A DNA stretch of 64,000 nucleotides, from contig NC_049985.1 in the NCBI RefSeq assembly GCF_000003815.2, positions 1,693,751-1,757,750 on the forward strand, read 5' to 3'. The translations under genes were made by a program, and so were the position numbers. This stretch comes from Branchiostoma floridae. Taxonomy: Eukaryota > Chordata > Leptocardii > Amphioxiformes > Branchiostomatidae. How positions within the stretch are numbered: position 1 is the first letter of the stretch; each line of letters opens with the position of its first letter. The notes beneath the pieces were generated by a model. That model ran no database searches. It saw only the letters and a program-made list of their open reading frames with translations, and was not told the DNA's origin. Below are positions 63,543-64,000 of this stretch, piece after piece.

Positions 63543-64000
63543 TTATGTAGATAGAACACGTGACTCAGTAAGCAGTGGATTATAGGTTGCAGGAAGTCTA
63601 TGGCGCCCACCGTCTCTATTCAGGGATGGTTGTAGAGCCCGGATGTAGATTGCTTCTTTAATCCCTCTGGCGAAAAAGTCTGGTTCTGTGTCCAAAATTT
63701 CAACTTTGTCTAGTGACACTGAATGACCCGGCGATTCTATGTGTATATGTTGGGAAACTTCTGAGGTTTTTGAACTCGGGCGTTTGTGCTCAAGGAACCT
63801 GGTCTTAAGTGATCTCTCAGTCTCCCCAATATAGGTTTCTGTACAAGGGCCCCTGATGTTCTGTCCTTGGCACTTAATATGATAGATGACACCACACTTT
63901 TGTTCTTTAGGGGTTTTGTCTTTCGGTGCTACAAGGATGTTGCGCAGAGTATTCGCCGGCCTGAAACAGGTTTTTATCCCATGTGAGGTGAAGATTCTTC
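63543..64000 (-). CDS. Penelope-like retroelement, GIY-YIG endonuclease end (partial)
   Basis: A minus-strand frame, open from the window edge to TAA at 63543-63545, 151 codons plus stop visible and no internal ATG needed. It reads CGVIYHIKC, then TYIGETERSLKTRFLEHK, then EAIYIRALQPSLN. GVIYHI and TYIGET correspond to the GIY and YIG strands, with Arg and His in the following helix and a downstream Glu as expected of the catalytic core. This domain closes the single ORF of Penelope-like retroelements, where it nicks target DNA; the reverse transcriptase would lie beyond 64000. The frame is undamaged here. Confidence 0.88.
   Translation of the reverse strand, partial: RIFTSHGIKTCFRPANTLRNILVAPKDKTPKEQKCGVIYHIKCQGQNIRGPCTETYIGETERSLKTRFLEHKRPSSKTSEVSQHIHIESPGHSVSLDKVEILDTEPDFFARGIKEAIYIRALQPSLNRDGGRHRLPATYNPLLTESRVLST

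Overview
The window looks like a chordate genome of lancelet (Branchiostoma) type. It has intron-rich genes of deuterostome character (a three-exon SFRP2, an exon of a DDX11-like helicase), intronless LRR-Ig transmembrane receptors of the kind greatly expanded in amphioxus, and a very high load of short inverted-repeat elements, tRNA-derived SINEs, LINE tails, a Penelope-like element and minisatellites. There are two assembly gaps (21435-21534 and 51235-52117). The species call is an inference from gene content and was not checked against any database.

Layout. 1-23.1 kb is a tandem array of LRR-Ig receptor units. Positions 1-1500 look like the 3' flank of a further copy to the left. 1.6-7.5 kb is the 5' region of receptor A (7543-10380, 945 aa), and 12.7-19.0 kb combines the 3' flank of A with the 5' region of receptor B (19065-21389, 774 aa). 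Each receptor lies downstream of reiterated modules with GCGCATGCGC/TGACGT promoter-like motifs and short splice-bounded, apparently noncoding exons. 23-28 kb is repeat-rich and shows no gene. 28.1-40.75 kb, minus strand, is a complete SFRP2 (three exons, 297 aa); its introns hold many MITEs and LINE/SINE fragments. 41-61.4 kb shows no convincing gene but many elements, including 145-bp, 57-60-bp and other tandem arrays. 61.8-62.0 kb, minus strand, is one exon of a DDX11/ChlR1-type helicase, with decayed tandem copies of its donor end nearby. At 63.5-64.0 kb, minus strand, the GIY-YIG end of a Penelope-like retroelement runs off the window.

How it fits together. Receptors A and B share a signal peptide, LRRNT, LRRs, LRRCT, two Ig domains, one membrane span and the first part of the tail. 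Only A keeps a long tail with an array of evenly spaced Ile-Tyr sites. In B the frame closes early, while its Ig-Ig linker has grown by a 96-bp tandem repeat. SFRP2 is a secreted Wnt modulator and is unrelated to the receptor array. At least thirteen short inverted-repeat elements of several families carry exact or near-exact 9-bp target duplications, which points to Mutator-like mobilisation as the main source of the insertions.
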